64,000 bases of DNA, from positions 2,542,001 through 2,606,000 of the forward strand of contig JBMNGC010000001.1 in the NCBI GenBank assembly GCA_050949645.1, in the 5' to 3' direction. Below the pieces are notes generated by a model. It searched no databases, was not told the origin of the DNA, and saw nothing but the letters and a program-made list of their open reading frames with translations. This DNA comes from RUG369 sp050949645. GTDB taxonomy: Bacteria; Planctomycetota; Planctomycetia; Pirellulales; Thermoguttaceae. Below are positions 33,906-46,300 of the stretch, piece by piece (the first letter of the stretch is position 1; each line of letters starts with the position of its first letter). The translations under genes and the position numbers were made by a program.

Positions 33906-34814
33906 ATGATCATTTGTCCGCTTATCTCAGGAAGCTCCGGCAACGCGACGTACGTTGCCAGCGGCGAGACGCGCATTCTCGTCGACTGCGGCGGTTCCGG
34001 AGTTCAGATTGAAAAGGCGATGCGCTCGATCGGCGCCGATCCGAGCAGGCTCGACGCTATTCTCGTAACGCACTCCCATACCGACCATATCAAAGGGCTC
34101 GGGGTCCTCGCGCGACGCTATCGCGTCCCGCTCCATGCGAGCGTCGGAACGTGGGAGGAAATTCAACGCCGCAATAAGATCGGAGTCGTGCCGGGGAAAC
34201 AACTGAAAATCTTCCAGACCGGCGCCGCGCGAGAGATCCGCTTTGAATCAATCGTCGTCAAAGCGTTTTCAACGCCTCACGACGCCGACGATTCCGTCGG
34301 TTATGTTTTCTCCGACGGTCAGACCTCCTTCGGGCTTGCAACCGATATCGGCTCCGTTACGCGGGATATACGCGCCGCGCTCCTGGGGTGCGACTACGTG
34401 CTTCTTGAGGCGAATTACGACGAAAAAATGCTTTGGGAAGGGCCCTACCCCTACCCGCTCAAAAAACGGATAGCGGGCCCTAAAGGGCATCTTAGCAACG
34501 CGGAGGCCGCAAAATTTGCCGTCGAGCTCTTGAAAAACGGCGCGCAAACGATTTTGCTCGGACATCTCAGCGAACACAACAACACGCCTTCGATCGCCTA
34601 CAAGACCGTCTCCGCCGCGATCTCCAAAGCGGGGCTCGACATAACGCGACAGCCCGTCTACATGACGCGGCGCCACGAGCCGAGCAGGCTTCTGAAGACC
34701 GAAGCGCCCAAAAAGCTGACGACCGAAGCGCCAGAAAAGCCGCGCGAAGTCCGACAAAAGGTCTTTTTCCCATTTGGACGCCGTCGTTGCGAACTCAAGA
34801 CGAGCGACGCGTAA
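33906..34814 (+). CDS. MBL-fold metallo-hydrolase, WalJ/YycJ-like
   Basis: 302 residues. The metal-binding motif HSHTDH (56-61) is present, with further ligands in FSTPHDADDSVGYVF, the LATDIG strand and LGHLSEHNN. The overall order (CPLISGSSGNATYV at the start) is that of the WalJ/YycJ group, predicted nucleases or phosphodiesterases; in Firmicutes the gene lies with walRK, which is not the case here. An extra Lys/Glu/Pro tail of about 40 residues follows the core. It lies between the DUF3467 gene and waaA. Confidence 0.85.
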   Translation: MIICPLISGSSGNATYVASGETRILVDCGGSGVQIEKAMRSIGADPSRLDAILVTHSHTDHIKGLGVLARRYRVPLHASVGTWEEIQRRNKIGVVPGKQLKIFQTGAAREIRFESIVVKAFSTPHDADDSVGYVFSDGQTSFGLATDIGSVTRDIRAALLGCDYVLLEANYDEKMLWEGPYPYPLKKRIAGPKGHLSNAEAAKFAVELLKNGAQTILLGHLSEHNNTPSIAYKTVSAAISKAGLDITRQPVYMTRRHEPSRLLKTEAPKKLTTEAPEKPREVRQKVFFPFGRRRCELKTSDA

Positions 34815-34865
34815 AGGGCGCTTCGCCGACGCGACCACCCACAACGACCAGAAAGTCTAGCCATT

Positions 34866-36209
34866 ATGTCTCAGAAACGCGTAAAATCATTCGATCTCTT
34901 TCTCGATCTTCTTTACGCGTTTACGATTCGGGTCGTTGGTATTTTAGCGATCCCCTATCTCCTCTACATGTCGATTCGGTACAAAAAATACCGGCAGGGA
35001 TGGCGACAAAAGCTCTTCGGGGACGTCCCGGAACTTCCGGGCGTCGAGAATGGCAAGAAGCGAATCTGGTTCCACGCGGTGAGCGTCGGCGAGGTCAACC
35101 TGATTAAACCCATCGTTAAGGAAATTCGAGCGCGCGGCCTCAACTATGAATTCGTCGTCTCCTCGACTTCGGATACGGGCTATCAGCTTGCCCAAAAGCT
35201 CTTTGGAGATCAGACGCTCGTCTTTCATTGTCCGCTCGACTTAAAGCGCGCCGTGACAAGGGTTCTTCAACGTGTTAAGCCCGACGTTCTCACACTCGTC
35301 GAACTCGAACTGTGGCCAACGATCATCAAGACCGTCTGCAACGCGGGAACGCCCGTCGCGATCGTTAACGGACGCGTTAGCGATCAATCCTTTAAACGAT
35401 ACCGGCTTGTGAGATGGGCGCTCGCGCCAACCTTTCGACGAATCGCGCTAATCGCAGCGCAGGACGAACGCGCCGAGAAATATTTCAAAGCGCTCTCGCC
35501 GTGCCCCGAGCGCGTGGTAACGACGGGTTCCTTGAAATTCGACGGCGTCGAAACGAACCGTGAAAACGCGGCGACGCAGCGCGCAAGAAAGCTTGTCGGG
35601 ATAGAGGAAAGCGACGTCGTTTTTCTCGCGGGCAGCACTCAGGAGGGCGAGGAAGCGGCAGCGCTCGAAACGTATTGTCGACTTCGCGAAGAGTTTCCGG
35701 AGCTAAAGCTGATCCTCGTTCCGCGTCACCGCGAGCGATTCGAGGACGTCGCGAGGATGTTAGACGAGTCGGGCGTCCCATGGGTTCGACGCTCGCAGCT
35801 CGACGCCGAGTCGCCGCAACAAAACGACGGTTCGGAACGATGGCGCGTCATTCTGATCGACGCGATCGGAGAGCTCGGAGCATGGTGGGGGCTCGCGCAG
35901 ATCGCGTTTGTCGGCGGAAGTTGGGGATCGCGCGGCGGACAGAATATGCTCGAGCCCTCCGGCTACGGCGCGGCGGTATCCTTCGGGCCCAACACTCAGA
36001 ATTTCCGCGCGATCGTTGAAGCGCTCCTGCAAGCGCGCGCGGCGGTTGTCGTCTCCGATACCGACGAAATGGCCGCCTTTGTCAGACGATGTCTCGTCGA
36101 ACCTCAATATCGCCAAACCCTCGGCGACGCCGCGCGAGAGCTGACGCTCAGGAACGCGGGCGCAGCGCGAAAGACGGTCGAAGAGCTCGCGAAGCTCATA
36201 GAGAAATAA
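34866..36209 (+). CDS. waaA: 3-deoxy-D-manno-octulosonic acid (Kdo) transferase
   Basis: 447 residues, typical of WaaA/KdtA. A single N-terminal membrane segment (about 15-36) is followed by the GT-B glycosyltransferase: WFHAVSVGEVNLI (68-80, with the catalytic Glu), VELELWPTII, NGRVSDQSF, then GSLKFDG and in the second lobe FLAGSTQEGEE, GGSWGSRGGQNMLEP. It attaches Kdo from CMP-Kdo to lipid A precursor at the inner membrane. With kdsD and lptB it shows that the organism makes Kdo-containing LPS. A terminator follows. Confidence 0.92.
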   Translation: MSQKRVKSFDLFLDLLYAFTIRVVGILAIPYLLYMSIRYKKYRQGWRQKLFGDVPELPGVENGKKRIWFHAVSVGEVNLIKPIVKEIRARGLNYEFVVSSTSDTGYQLAQKLFGDQTLVFHCPLDLKRAVTRVLQRVKPDVLTLVELELWPTIIKTVCNAGTPVAIVNGRVSDQSFKRYRLVRWALAPTFRRIALIAAQDERAEKYFKALSPCPERVVTTGSLKFDGVETNRENAATQRARKLVGIEESDVVFLAGSTQEGEEAAALETYCRLREEFPELKLILVPRHRERFEDVARMLDESGVPWVRRSQLDAESPQQNDGSERWRVILIDAIGELGAWWGLAQIAFVGGSWGSRGGQNMLEPSGYGAAVSFGPNTQNFRAIVEALLQARAAVVVSDTDEMAAFVRRCLVEPQYRQTLGDAARELTLRNAGAARKTVEELAKLIEK

Positions 36210-36229
36210 ACGAAGACGCCTTAAAGAAA

Positions 36230-36267
36230 AAAACCGCCTCGCAGCGCTAACGTTGCGAGGCGGTTTT
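36230..36267. terminator. Bidirectional hairpin terminator
   Basis: A 14-bp stem (36230-36243 with 36254-36267) has a 10-base loop and flanking A and T runs. It lies between convergent waaA and the radical SAM gene. Confidence 0.85.
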
Positions 36268-36274
36268 CTTATGG

Positions 36275-37315
36275 TCATTCAAGATCGAAATCGCAGTCGG
36301 GCTCTTCGGCGAGGTAATCGCCGTTAACCGCATAGGCGCGCGCGCGACTGCCGCCGCAGACTTGGCGGGATTTGCACTTCCCGCAACGCCCCTTAAGCTG
36401 CTCAGGATCGCGCAACGCCCTGAAGACGGGGTTATTCTGATAGACGTCGACGACGGAGTCCTGGGGGAACCGACCGCAGAGGACTGGTAGAAAGCCCGCG
36501 GGATAGATCTCGCCATTGTGTCCGACAAACATGACCCCTCGACCGTCGATGACGCCGAGAACGCCGCGCCATTCGCCGCCATGATCGAGCACGTAACGGC
36601 GATAATGGGGCGCCTCCGTCGTCCGAACAAAGAAGGGACGTTTGAGCGAATTCTCATAGAGTCTCGCGAAAACCTGACGGTATTCCGGCGGCGAAATGCG
36701 GATCTCCTCCACTCCGCGCCCGACCGGCACGAGGAAGAAGACGGACCATGACGTCGCGCCCTTTTCTTCGACTAGATCGGCAATCGCGTCAACCATTTCC
36801 CAGTTGCGGCGCGTGATCGACGTATTCACCTGGACCGGCAACTCCAGGTCGCGCGCATACGCGAGCATTTCCATCGCCTTGCTGAAACTTCCCTCGAACC
36901 CTCGGAACGCGTCGTGAACCTCCGCGTTGGGGCCGTCGATGCTCAATCCGATTGCGGAGACGCCGGCTTCTTTCGCTTTTTTGAACGCGTCGTACGTCGC
37001 AAGGGGCGTCGAGGACGGCGTGAGCGCCGTCGTAATTCCGAGGTCCGTCGCATACTGGATCAGTTCGAAGAGATCGGCGCGCTTGAGGGGATCGCCGCCC
37101 GTAAAACAGATCGTCGGTTTACGCGGGAATTTCGCGACGTCGGAAATGAGTTTCATCGAGTCGGCGTGCGCGAGTTCGTCGGGCGCCGCTGTTTCCTGCG
37201 CAGAGGCGCGGCAATGCTTGCAGACGAGATCGCACGCGCGCGTCACCTCGTAATAAAACATCATCGGGTTACGCGCGAAATCGGCGGCCGTATAAGGAGT
37301 TCCGTGTCCGTGCAT
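36275..37315 (-). CDS. Radical SAM/SPASM protein (TIGR04053-like)
   Basis: 346 residues. The radical SAM cluster is TRACDLVCKHC (CX3CX2C at 28, 32, 35), with TGGDPLKR and SIDGPNAEVHDAFRG as further SAM-site motifs. The C-terminus has a SPASM-type Cys set (RCGKCKSRQVCGGSRARAYA then EEPDC) that should bind a second iron-sulfur cluster. The arrangement resembles the TIGR04053 group and AhbD-like heme decarboxylases. The reaction here is unknown; no heme or peptide-precursor gene is adjacent. It lies downstream of the giant repeat gene on the same strand, with 27 bases between its start codon and that gene's stop. Confidence 0.85.
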   Translation of the reverse strand: MHGHGTPYTAADFARNPMMFYYEVTRACDLVCKHCRASAQETAAPDELAHADSMKLISDVAKFPRKPTICFTGGDPLKRADLFELIQYATDLGITTALTPSSTPLATYDAFKKAKEAGVSAIGLSIDGPNAEVHDAFRGFEGSFSKAMEMLAYARDLELPVQVNTSITRRNWEMVDAIADLVEEKGATSWSVFFLVPVGRGVEEIRISPPEYRQVFARLYENSLKRPFFVRTTEAPHYRRYVLDHGGEWRGVLGVIDGRGVMFVGHNGEIYPAGFLPVLCGRFPQDSVVDVYQNNPVFRALRDPEQLKGRCGKCKSRQVCGGSRARAYAVNGDYLAEEPDCDFDLE

Positions 37316-37342
37316 TAAAAAGCCTTTCTTGGCTGTCGAGGC

Positions 37343-40300
37343 TCAGAAGCCAGGTCGACCGTAGGGCGCGGCGCCTTGCATCGTGTTGTAACGCGCGCGG
37401 TTCGCCGCGTTATATCGCTGGTTCATACCGCCCTGCATGTAGGGCGTCGGTTGATAACCGCCGCCAATATAAGGCATAGAGAAGTTTTGTAAAGGCGTCT
37501 GTTGGGGACCCAGATTCATAAGGTAACGCGCTAGAACGTTGGAATTGATCGACTGGAGTTCGATGACGCGAACCTTACGAATGCTCTCTTCCAAGATCTC
37601 TTTATCGACCTCCTGAACGTATTCCTCGATTTCTTTAGCGAGCGCATCGGGCGCATAGACCTCGAGGGAGTTCGTCGCGGGATTAGGCGTGATGCGCGGC
37701 GTAAGGTTGCCAGGCATGAGGGTCGTCTGGAACTTACGGGAAAATGCGCTCAGAACCTGCTGCGCCATGCGGTTCGGAGAGGTGTTGACGATCTTAATTT
37801 TGTATGGTTTCGTGATCGGCTGGGGGAAGAGCTCGACGTCGTCGAGGACCACGAGCATCGCGCCAACCGCCTCGCGGTCGCCCTTGGGACCGTAGACCAT
37901 CAGCGTATTGTTCGCAACGTTCGGCTGGAAAGAGACCGGCTGCGGCTGGTTAATCGAAAGGATATTGACGCCCGTCCCGTACCCATAACCGCCGTAGGGA
38001 TCGTAGCCGTAGCCGCCGAAACGAGACTGGCCCTGGCGGTTAATACGGTCGCCGAGGTACATCTGCAATTGCGGAACGATCTGGGAAACGCCAACGTTTT
38101 CCACTTTGTAGACCGTGTAGGTGCGGCTCTCGAGGAGCACGCGTTTGCGCGCCTCCGCGATGTTTTCGGGCGTCATATAGGAGAGGAAGTTCCGGGAAGT
38201 TGGATCCGTGAAGCTGTTATCAGAATCGTCGGTCGTTTCATCGTCGGCGGCGCCGGACTCGGGAATCGTCGGCGATTCAGAGGACGCGTCCGACGTGTCG
38301 GACAACCCGGTATCGACGTGTTCCAGAGCCATACTCTCGACCGCTTCGGCTAGCTTCTTCTGAAATTCCTCAAGCGCGGCGGGATCATTCGAAGAGACGA
38401 GCAACGTGCCGTCGGGATTCTTCACAATGTAAATGCCCGCGCTTGCTGGCGCAGCGTCCTCTTGATCGGCGCTCGCGACAGGTTCGTCGGCGGGGGGTTC
38501 GGGCTCCTCATCCGCAGAGGTCGGATCCGCTACGGGCGCTTCAGAGGGCGCAGAATCCTCGTCGACGTTAAGGAAAAGCGCCTCAGTGGTAAGCCCCGGC
38601 CGATCGAGCGATAAAAGAACGCTCAGGACGCCGCCGGCGATCTCCTTAATAACGGTCGAATCGAACTGAGGAAGCTCCGCTCGAGGGACTACGCCCTTGG
38701 GCGTTTCCATTGCTGGAGCCTCACCCTTTGGTTCTTCGACTTGAGGAGTTAAAGCCTTAGGCGTTTCCGTCGTTGGAGCCTCGACCTTTGGGCCCTCAAG
38801 TTGAGGAGTCAGCGCCTTAGGCGTTTCCGTCGCTGGAGCCTCGACCTTCGGGTCTACAAGTTGAGGAGTCAGCGCCTTAGGCGTTTCCGTCGTTGGAGCC
38901 TCGACCTTCGGGTCTTCAAGTTGAGGAGCCAGAGCCTTAGGCGTTTCCGTCGTCGGAGCCTTACCCTTCGAGCTCTCAAGTTGAGGAGCCAGAGCCTTAC
39001 TCTTTTCCTCAAGTTGAGGAGTTAAGGTTTTTGGAGCTTCCTGCGGCGCGGGCGTGGGCTCGTCTTTTTCCTGAACAATTCCCTGGTCGCCCTCGATCAC
39101 GTGAATCGGGTTATCTAACTCCCAGGCCTTTAAAGCGGCTTCGAGCGCTTTATTGGCGTCGCCGCCGGGAATAGTGACGGTCCTGATTCGTCCTTCACCT
39201 CCTTCAACGGTGAGTTTAGGCGGTCCGATCGGTTGGAGCTGACGAATGTCGACGAAGTCGGAACCCTCGACAGGCGGGGTCTGTGTTTCAATCTCCTGCT
39301 GACGTTTCTCGTTATCGCGGAGATAGAACTTCCTTCCGTCGGTAGAAACGGCGCCCGTCTCGGAGGTTACAGCGAAGGGCCTCATCTTCTCAAGATCGGT
39401 TTCGCCCATCTTGATCAGGAGTTGACGAATCTCTTCCAGTTTGGCCGGGGTCGAACGCACATAGAGTTGGTTCGAACTCACGTCCAAACGAACGTCGATG
39501 TACGAGCCGTCCGTTTCGAGCATACTAAAGACCTGACGCGCCGCCTGCGGATCAACATAAAGCAGGTCGAAGACCGCGAGTTCCGTCTCTTCCGGAGCAA
39601 CGAGCTCGAGGATATCCTCTACCATCTTATGTTCTTCCGGACGACCGATCACGACGAGCTTGCCCGTCGAATAGTCGCGGTACATGTTGATCTCTCGTCC
39701 CTGCTCCCAGAAGATTTCGTAGAGCGACATGAGAGCAGACTGACTCTTCAGCGTGTACGTCTGCATATACGATTCGGGGTCGGCGAGACCTCCGGCGCGC
39801 ACTTCCTCGATGAGCTTCTCGACCGCATCATGCTGGATCGCCGTGCCATGGACAATCAGGCATCGTCCCACGTTGTCAAGTTGAACCTGGAATCCCGGAT
39901 CGCCCGAGTAGAAGTTCCTCAGCTGCGTGAGCAGTCGATAGAAGTTCATGTTACCGATATTAAAGACCTTGAAGGACGTGTTGCGTTCGGGGTCTTTTTC
40001 ATCGATTTCCGTGATAAGCTGGGCGATTTTTTCATGCTCGTCGTCGTAAGCTTTGACGAGGACGGAGCGCGACATTTGGTCGATGACGACGACCGCCTGC
40101 GGAAACATCGTCATGATGGCGTTTTGCGCAACCCAAAGTTGCGAGTTCTTGAGCCGATAGACGCGCGAGGTCATGTCTGAACTCGGACTCGAGTTGAGTT
40201 GTTTGACGAGTTCAGCGATCTTCTCGTGCTCAGCAGGCTTCGCAAGAATGACGATCTGGTCGGCAGTTGTTCCCAATCCAATCTTGATGTTCGGATAAAG

Positions 40301-43300
40301 GGGCAGCAACAGCTGAGAGATCTGAGCGTACGACATGCGCCTAACCGTATAGGCGACAAGGCTTTTCATGCCCGAGTCGCGTTCCTTAATGAGCTCGTCG
40401 ACAAGTTCGCCGACCCTCTTCTGAACTGAAGGTCGCGCGTAGACGATGATGAATCCCGGCGTCGCCGAGGGGAGCGGGATCGCTTCAGGAGCAATACGCA
40501 CGAGGTTGGCGACAACCGTCGGATGCGAAACCTCCGGGACGTCGCTGAGGTCGTAGGCGACGGGCACAAAGCGCGATTCCGCCGATTCTTCAACGTCGAG
40601 CTCGGCAATCATTTTCGCAACTTCTTCCTGGAGCGCTTCGGAGGCCTGGCACATGAGATCGCCAGACGACGAAGGCCAGAAGGACGCCTGACCATAGTAA
40701 CGCGCCTGGCAGAACTGCAAGACGTCGTTCACGCGCAGATATATCAGCTGATACTTCCTGAGGACCGGGGGCGGAAACGCTTCCGAAATGACGCCGAGGG
40801 TTTTCTCAACGTACTCCTGATCCGCCAGACCACCCCAAACGACGATGCGTTCATTGGTGATCGGATACATCGTCACACCGGGGAGTTGCGGCTGAAGGAG
40901 TTCGATCGCAAGAGACGCAGCGTAAGTCGAGATCTTATAGATTCTCGGCATAAGCCCCATCTCGTCCTCGTCTTCAGGAACGGATTCCATCGCGGCAAGG
41001 AGCTGCTGGAAGCGAGTATGATCGTCCTTGGATCCAACGACAAAGATTTCGTTCGCGCCTTTGCCCGGATAGACGTACACGCGCGGGAGAACCGACGGAA
41101 CAAGCTGAGCCACCCGAGTAAGGTTGACGCGCTGGAGATAATACGCTTTCATCACGAAGGTATATTCGGAGAGCGATTCGGCGCGACGTTTAAGGTAATC
41201 GCCGATTTTATCCTGCGTCGCCTTGCTTGCCGTAATGACAAACTGGAGGTTGCTCACCGTCGTGATGAGCTCGCCGGGGAAGTTCGCGCGCAACTCGGCA
41301 AAGACCCCCCAGAAGGTCGAAGGGTCGGCCCAGTCGTACGTCGCGAGCGTATTTTCAGCGCCTTCGACTTCAGGTTGATCGAAATCTTCGAGCGCTTTCG
41401 CGCAGACCGCCTGCTGATCGGGGGAACCGAAGACGACGACGGCGCGACGAGGATAGTCGGGGGTGATTTCAAGATTAGGACAAACCTTCGAGAGGAACGA
41501 GACGGCGAGACCAATGTCCGTGTATCGAATCGGATAAGTCTTAAAGACCTCGTCCGCGGGCGTAGTCACAATGGCGTCAAAGAACTTTTTAACGCGTTCC
41601 TGCATCGCAGGCGGGGCCCAGGTTATGATCTGGTCGGAGACGGCGCCAGGATAAGCGGAGACGCCGACGGGCGAAAAGTTGCCATTAATAATGCTTACGA
41701 GCCGATCGCGATTATATTTCGAATCCGGCGGCAGCGTAAGGAGTTGCATCGGATAGACAAGCTTGTCGTATTCGTCCTTATTGATCGCTTCGATCATCGC
41801 GTCGACTTTTTCCATCTCGGCTTCGGGTCCGACGACGATGATTTCAAAGCCAGAGGTCGGGGTCGCCGTGCACGAAGGATAGACGGAAGAGACGGTCGCG
41901 CTAAGCTGGTACGCGATATTGACGCCAAGCTTATAGACCTTGGAGACCGTCTTGCCGCCGTCTTCCGTAATCATCGAGAGTTTTTCGATCGCGCTGCGAA
42001 CAAGAGCGTGCTGCTCTTCCGTCGCCAGGAGAGCGACCGTCTTGGAGACGGGGTCAACGCGATAAAATGGGAACGGCGCGTCGCTTTGGCCCTGAGAACC
42101 GCGCATCTGGCGCGCTGATTGACGCTGCATGTAAAGCTGCTGACGACGCTGGTTACGCATCATCTGCGAGTTACCCACAGGACCGACGGTCGCTTCGATC
42201 GCGATCGCCTCGGGCACGAGATTGCCGACAATGGCGTCGGCGGTCTGCTCGTCGATCTCGCCATAGGGATAGATTGCGAACTCAAGCTCTTCTTCAGTCG
42301 ATTCGCCAAGGGATTCGACGATCGAACGGATCATCGCCTGCTCGCGACCATTCGCGAGGACGGTCACCTTTTGTTTCTGGTTGCCGCCGTAGCCTCCATA
42401 TCCGCCGTAGCCTCCTCCGCCAAAGACTTCCGCCTCGGGGAAAAGACTCATCACGACTCCGCGCACCTGCAACGCAATCTGCTGGGAATCGACCTCGTAC
42501 ACAACGACGCGAGGCCCAACGGAAGTCGTTTCGCCCGTCGCGTCCTCCGCCTCTTCGTTAATCCGTGCAATTTCTGCCGAAATCTTAACGTGGTCGTCGA
42601 GGGTCGCGCGCACAAGCATACGACTGCCGCGAGTATCCTCCGTAAAGGTTGCGGCGGGATACGCTTCCGTCATCGAGGTCACGAGATCGTCGACCCTCAT
42701 TCCGTAGACGGGATAGGGTATCATGCGCAGGTCGGACGAACCGTAGGTCCGCGCAAGTTTCTCGATATTGTCGGCGACGACCTTTTGCTCAGCAGGCTTG
42801 CCAATAACAAGAAGCTGCTGAGTCTTCTTGTCGATCTGGACAAGAGGAGCGTTCGGCACGAGTAATTCAACCGCGTCGACGAGCTGCGGGGAAGGCGCCG
42901 CGCCGACGTCGTAATATTGCAACGTTTGGTCAAACTCGGAGACCTCCTCGGGGTCAAGGAGCTCAAGAAGTTCTTTGACCGCGTCGAGACTTGCGCTGTT
43001 AGGAGCGCGCACAAGGATAGCGCCCGCTCTATAATCGTAGGACGGAATGACGTCAGGGTAGACGGCGACAATTTGCGAGCGGAGGGTCGAGTAATCCGCT
43101 CGACGTATCTGCCAACGCATAATGCGCTTGTCGACCTCGGTGTTCTTCGTCAAATTGTCGACGGCCTGGGAGACGATCTCATGTTCCTCTTCCGTACCCC
43201 AAACGACAAGCTGCTGGTTGTAGTAGTCGTAGGTAATGCGTGCGGCGGGCACAAGCGCGCTGATATCACGCACGTAATAGGACGGCGAGAAGTATCGTCC

Positions 43301-46300
43301 GACGCCGTCGACGCCGTAGAAGCCTTGAATCGGGTACGCCCTGAAGAAGCGCGTCACGCCGCCGGTATCGTCGGCGTCGACCACCGCAAGGGTCGCGCGT
43401 GCTTCTTCGATCTCCTCGGGCAAACCGCGGAGGATCAAACGTTCGTTGAGCGTATCGTTCGTGACGACCAGGTCCGGCTGGAGATCTTTGAGGATCGCGA
43501 CGAGAGTCGCCGCGTCGACGCGACGAGGACGATAGAGCGCAGCAGTCTGCTTCTCGCCGGACTGAATGTCGCTAAGCTGTTCGAAGAGCGCTTTGAGCGC
43601 GGTATGCTGCGCGGGCAACGCCCAGACGGCAAACGTATTGTCGGAGTCGTCCTGGAAAATCTTAATCGAGCCATGCTTCTTTTCGAAGTCGTCCTTGACG
43701 AGATCGAAACGATCGCGGAGCTCCTTCGTCGTCTTGTAGGAGACGAAGGTGTTCTCATCGTCTAGCGGATACTCGTTTTGGATGTATTCAATCGCCTCGG
43801 CGATTTCCGCATGCTGATAAGGCTTGGCGACGACGCGCAACACGCCCGAGTTATTCGGGTCGCGCTCGATCGTAGAAACCTGTTTGACGCGCTCTTTGAG
43901 GAGCTCGATCATGCGATCGGAAACCTGCTCGTCAAATTTGTAATACCGCGTCTCGTCTTCCGGCGGAAGGTTCACAATCGCGTCGTTAATAAGCTTAGCG
44001 GTCGCGAGCTGTTCCGTCGGCGTGCCGATGAGCGTGAAGCGACGCGACGAGGAGTCGTAGGTAAGTTCGACGCCCGGCACCGCGCGGCGAATGTAATCAA
44101 GAATTTCGGCTGGTACGTCGCGCTCGACGTCGAGGTAATAGACGGATTCCTTCTCGTCCGTCACGGAATCCAGAATGTGATCGACGTACTTCTTAAGACG
44201 CTCGACTTCGGACGGCTTGCCCGCGAGAAGCAGACGAGACTTGGCCTTGTCATAGGTCGAAAGGACCCTCGGTTCGATACGCGGGAGCGCGGAAACGACT
44301 TCTGTCGGCAGTTCTTTCTCAAGTTCGACGATCTCGAGAACGTAATCGAGCTGGCTGTCAAGGCGTTCGACGAGTTGAATCGCCGATACGACCGCGCTCC
44401 TCGGACCGTAAACGATCAACGCCGGCGTTGAGTAGTCGACAATGACGTCGAGACCCGGCACCATGTTGATGAGGAACGTATTCGCGGAGGAGACAGAGAC
44501 GCGTCGCGTGGGAATAACAGCCATATAGGCGTTGCCGCTCGTGAACGGCTGAGGACCGTCGGCTGCGAGCGCTTTTTCGGCGTCAGCTCTGGCGGCTTCA
44601 GCTGCGGCTCTCTCGAGCGCAGCGAGCACAGAGGCCACATCGTTGGCGTCTTCGTCGCTCGTTGTCTTCTCGGTGGGAGTCTCCACAACGGCTGACGGCT
44701 CAGAGGTAGCCTCAGGCGCAGTGGACGCAGGTTCGGCGTCTTCGTCGCTTGGAGTCTTCTCGGTAGGAGTCTCCTCAACGGCTGACGGGACGGAGGTCGT
44801 CTCGGGCGCAGTCGACGCAGGTTCGGAGCTCTCGTCGTCGGTAGTCTTCTCGGTAGGAGTTTCCTCAGCGGCTGACGGGATGGAGGTCGTCTCGGGCGCA
44901 GTCGACGCAGGTTCGGCGCTCTCGTCGCTTGCAGCGCTTGCGGGAGGGGCTTCTTCAGCGTCCGAAGACTCAGAGGACGTCTCAGGAGCAGAGTCGGACT
45001 CGGGCTCCTGAGGTTCAGGAAGTCCCTGAGGCTTCAACTCGTTGATGTATGCGTCGGCATTGACGATTTCGTCGATGATCTTCGCTATCTTCTTCTGCTG
45101 TTCCGGCGTCGCATAGATGGCAAATCGGGTTCGGAGCACGGGGTCCATCACGCGAACGGCGCCCCGCATTTCGGGGGTCCAGCTGATCTGGGAGAAGATC
45201 TGGTTGAATCGCTGAACCTGTCGCGACGTCATCACGTAGGAGCGCAGGACAAGTTCACGATCTGGAGACTCGGCGCTCGCTTCATATTCTTCCAGCGCTT
45301 TGGCGACCTTCTCCTGTTCTTCAGCGGTCGCGACGACGAGTAGCGAACCGTCGGAGGTCGGGAGCGGCTGAGCGAGAGGGGTCACCACGCGGAGCATGGT
45401 GAGAATCGAGTTGTCGACGTAATTCGATCGCTGATTCTTGAAATGATAGACCTTAACGACGGGCTCCTCGCCAACGGCAGGTTCCGCTTCGAGGTTCGCA
45501 AGGGTCGTGGAGATCTTCTTATGGTCTGCCGGCGTCGCGACAACGAAGATATTACGTGCGGCAGGGTTGTATTGAATCTGCGCGTCGGGCGCGAGCGTTT
45601 CGAGCGACTCGACGACGTTCTGGGCCAGATCAGACCCGCCGCTGCTGCCAAAGGAACCCAAGCCGCCGCCGTACTGACGTCCGGAACGACGGTCCATCGA
45701 CCAGACTTCAGGGCCCGAGGCGCTGGCAATTTTGTCGAGAGAATAAATCCTGACGCTAACTGCTTTCGCGGGGTCGGCGCCTTCCTTCAGACGCTCGAGG
45801 AGTCCTTCGATCACGTTATGGAGACTCGGAACGCAGAGGTAATTCACGACGTTCGATTCAGGGTTGAAGAGCGGCTTCGCGTCCGGCGCAAAGACTTCGA
45901 GCTGATCGCGAACCGTAGCGTACGCGAGGCTGTCGAGTTCATAGCTTCGCCATTCGGGGGTTTCGGGCGCGCGCTGAGGGCCGCCGCCCCCTCCTCGGTC
46001 CGGACGCTGTCGAGGCGGATCAGGGTTGTAGACGGACATCGCAGCTTCGTAGATTTCACGCAACGCGTTGACCGAGTCGACAACCATGATCGAGTTGCCG
46101 CCCTGAACGCGGATCACAGAGTGCGGACCCTGGAAAGGCTGGATCGTCTGGCGAACGGCGTTGAGGCCGCGCTGTTCGAGAGGGATCGTCAGTGCGACGT
46201 AATCGAAACGACTCTGGTTCGGCAGATCTTCGGGCGTAATCTTCGGAAGGAATTGAAGCGGAATCGCGCCCGTCTTGAAGTCGTGAAGGATCAGCATCGC

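Noticed and set aside
33903..36209. An LPS operon around waaA
   Set aside because: Only waaA belongs to LPS synthesis here; its neighbours (DUF3467, WalJ-like) are not LPS genes, and kdsD and lptB lie elsewhere.
38690..39020. CRISPR array
   Set aside because: The 60-base period has no repeat-spacer alternation; all copies are full-length repeats lying in frame within one protein.
40523..42118. Plus-strand frames of up to 531 codons opposite the giant gene
   Set aside because: They follow from codon bias in the giant gene; no domain, no ribosome site, broken into many pieces.
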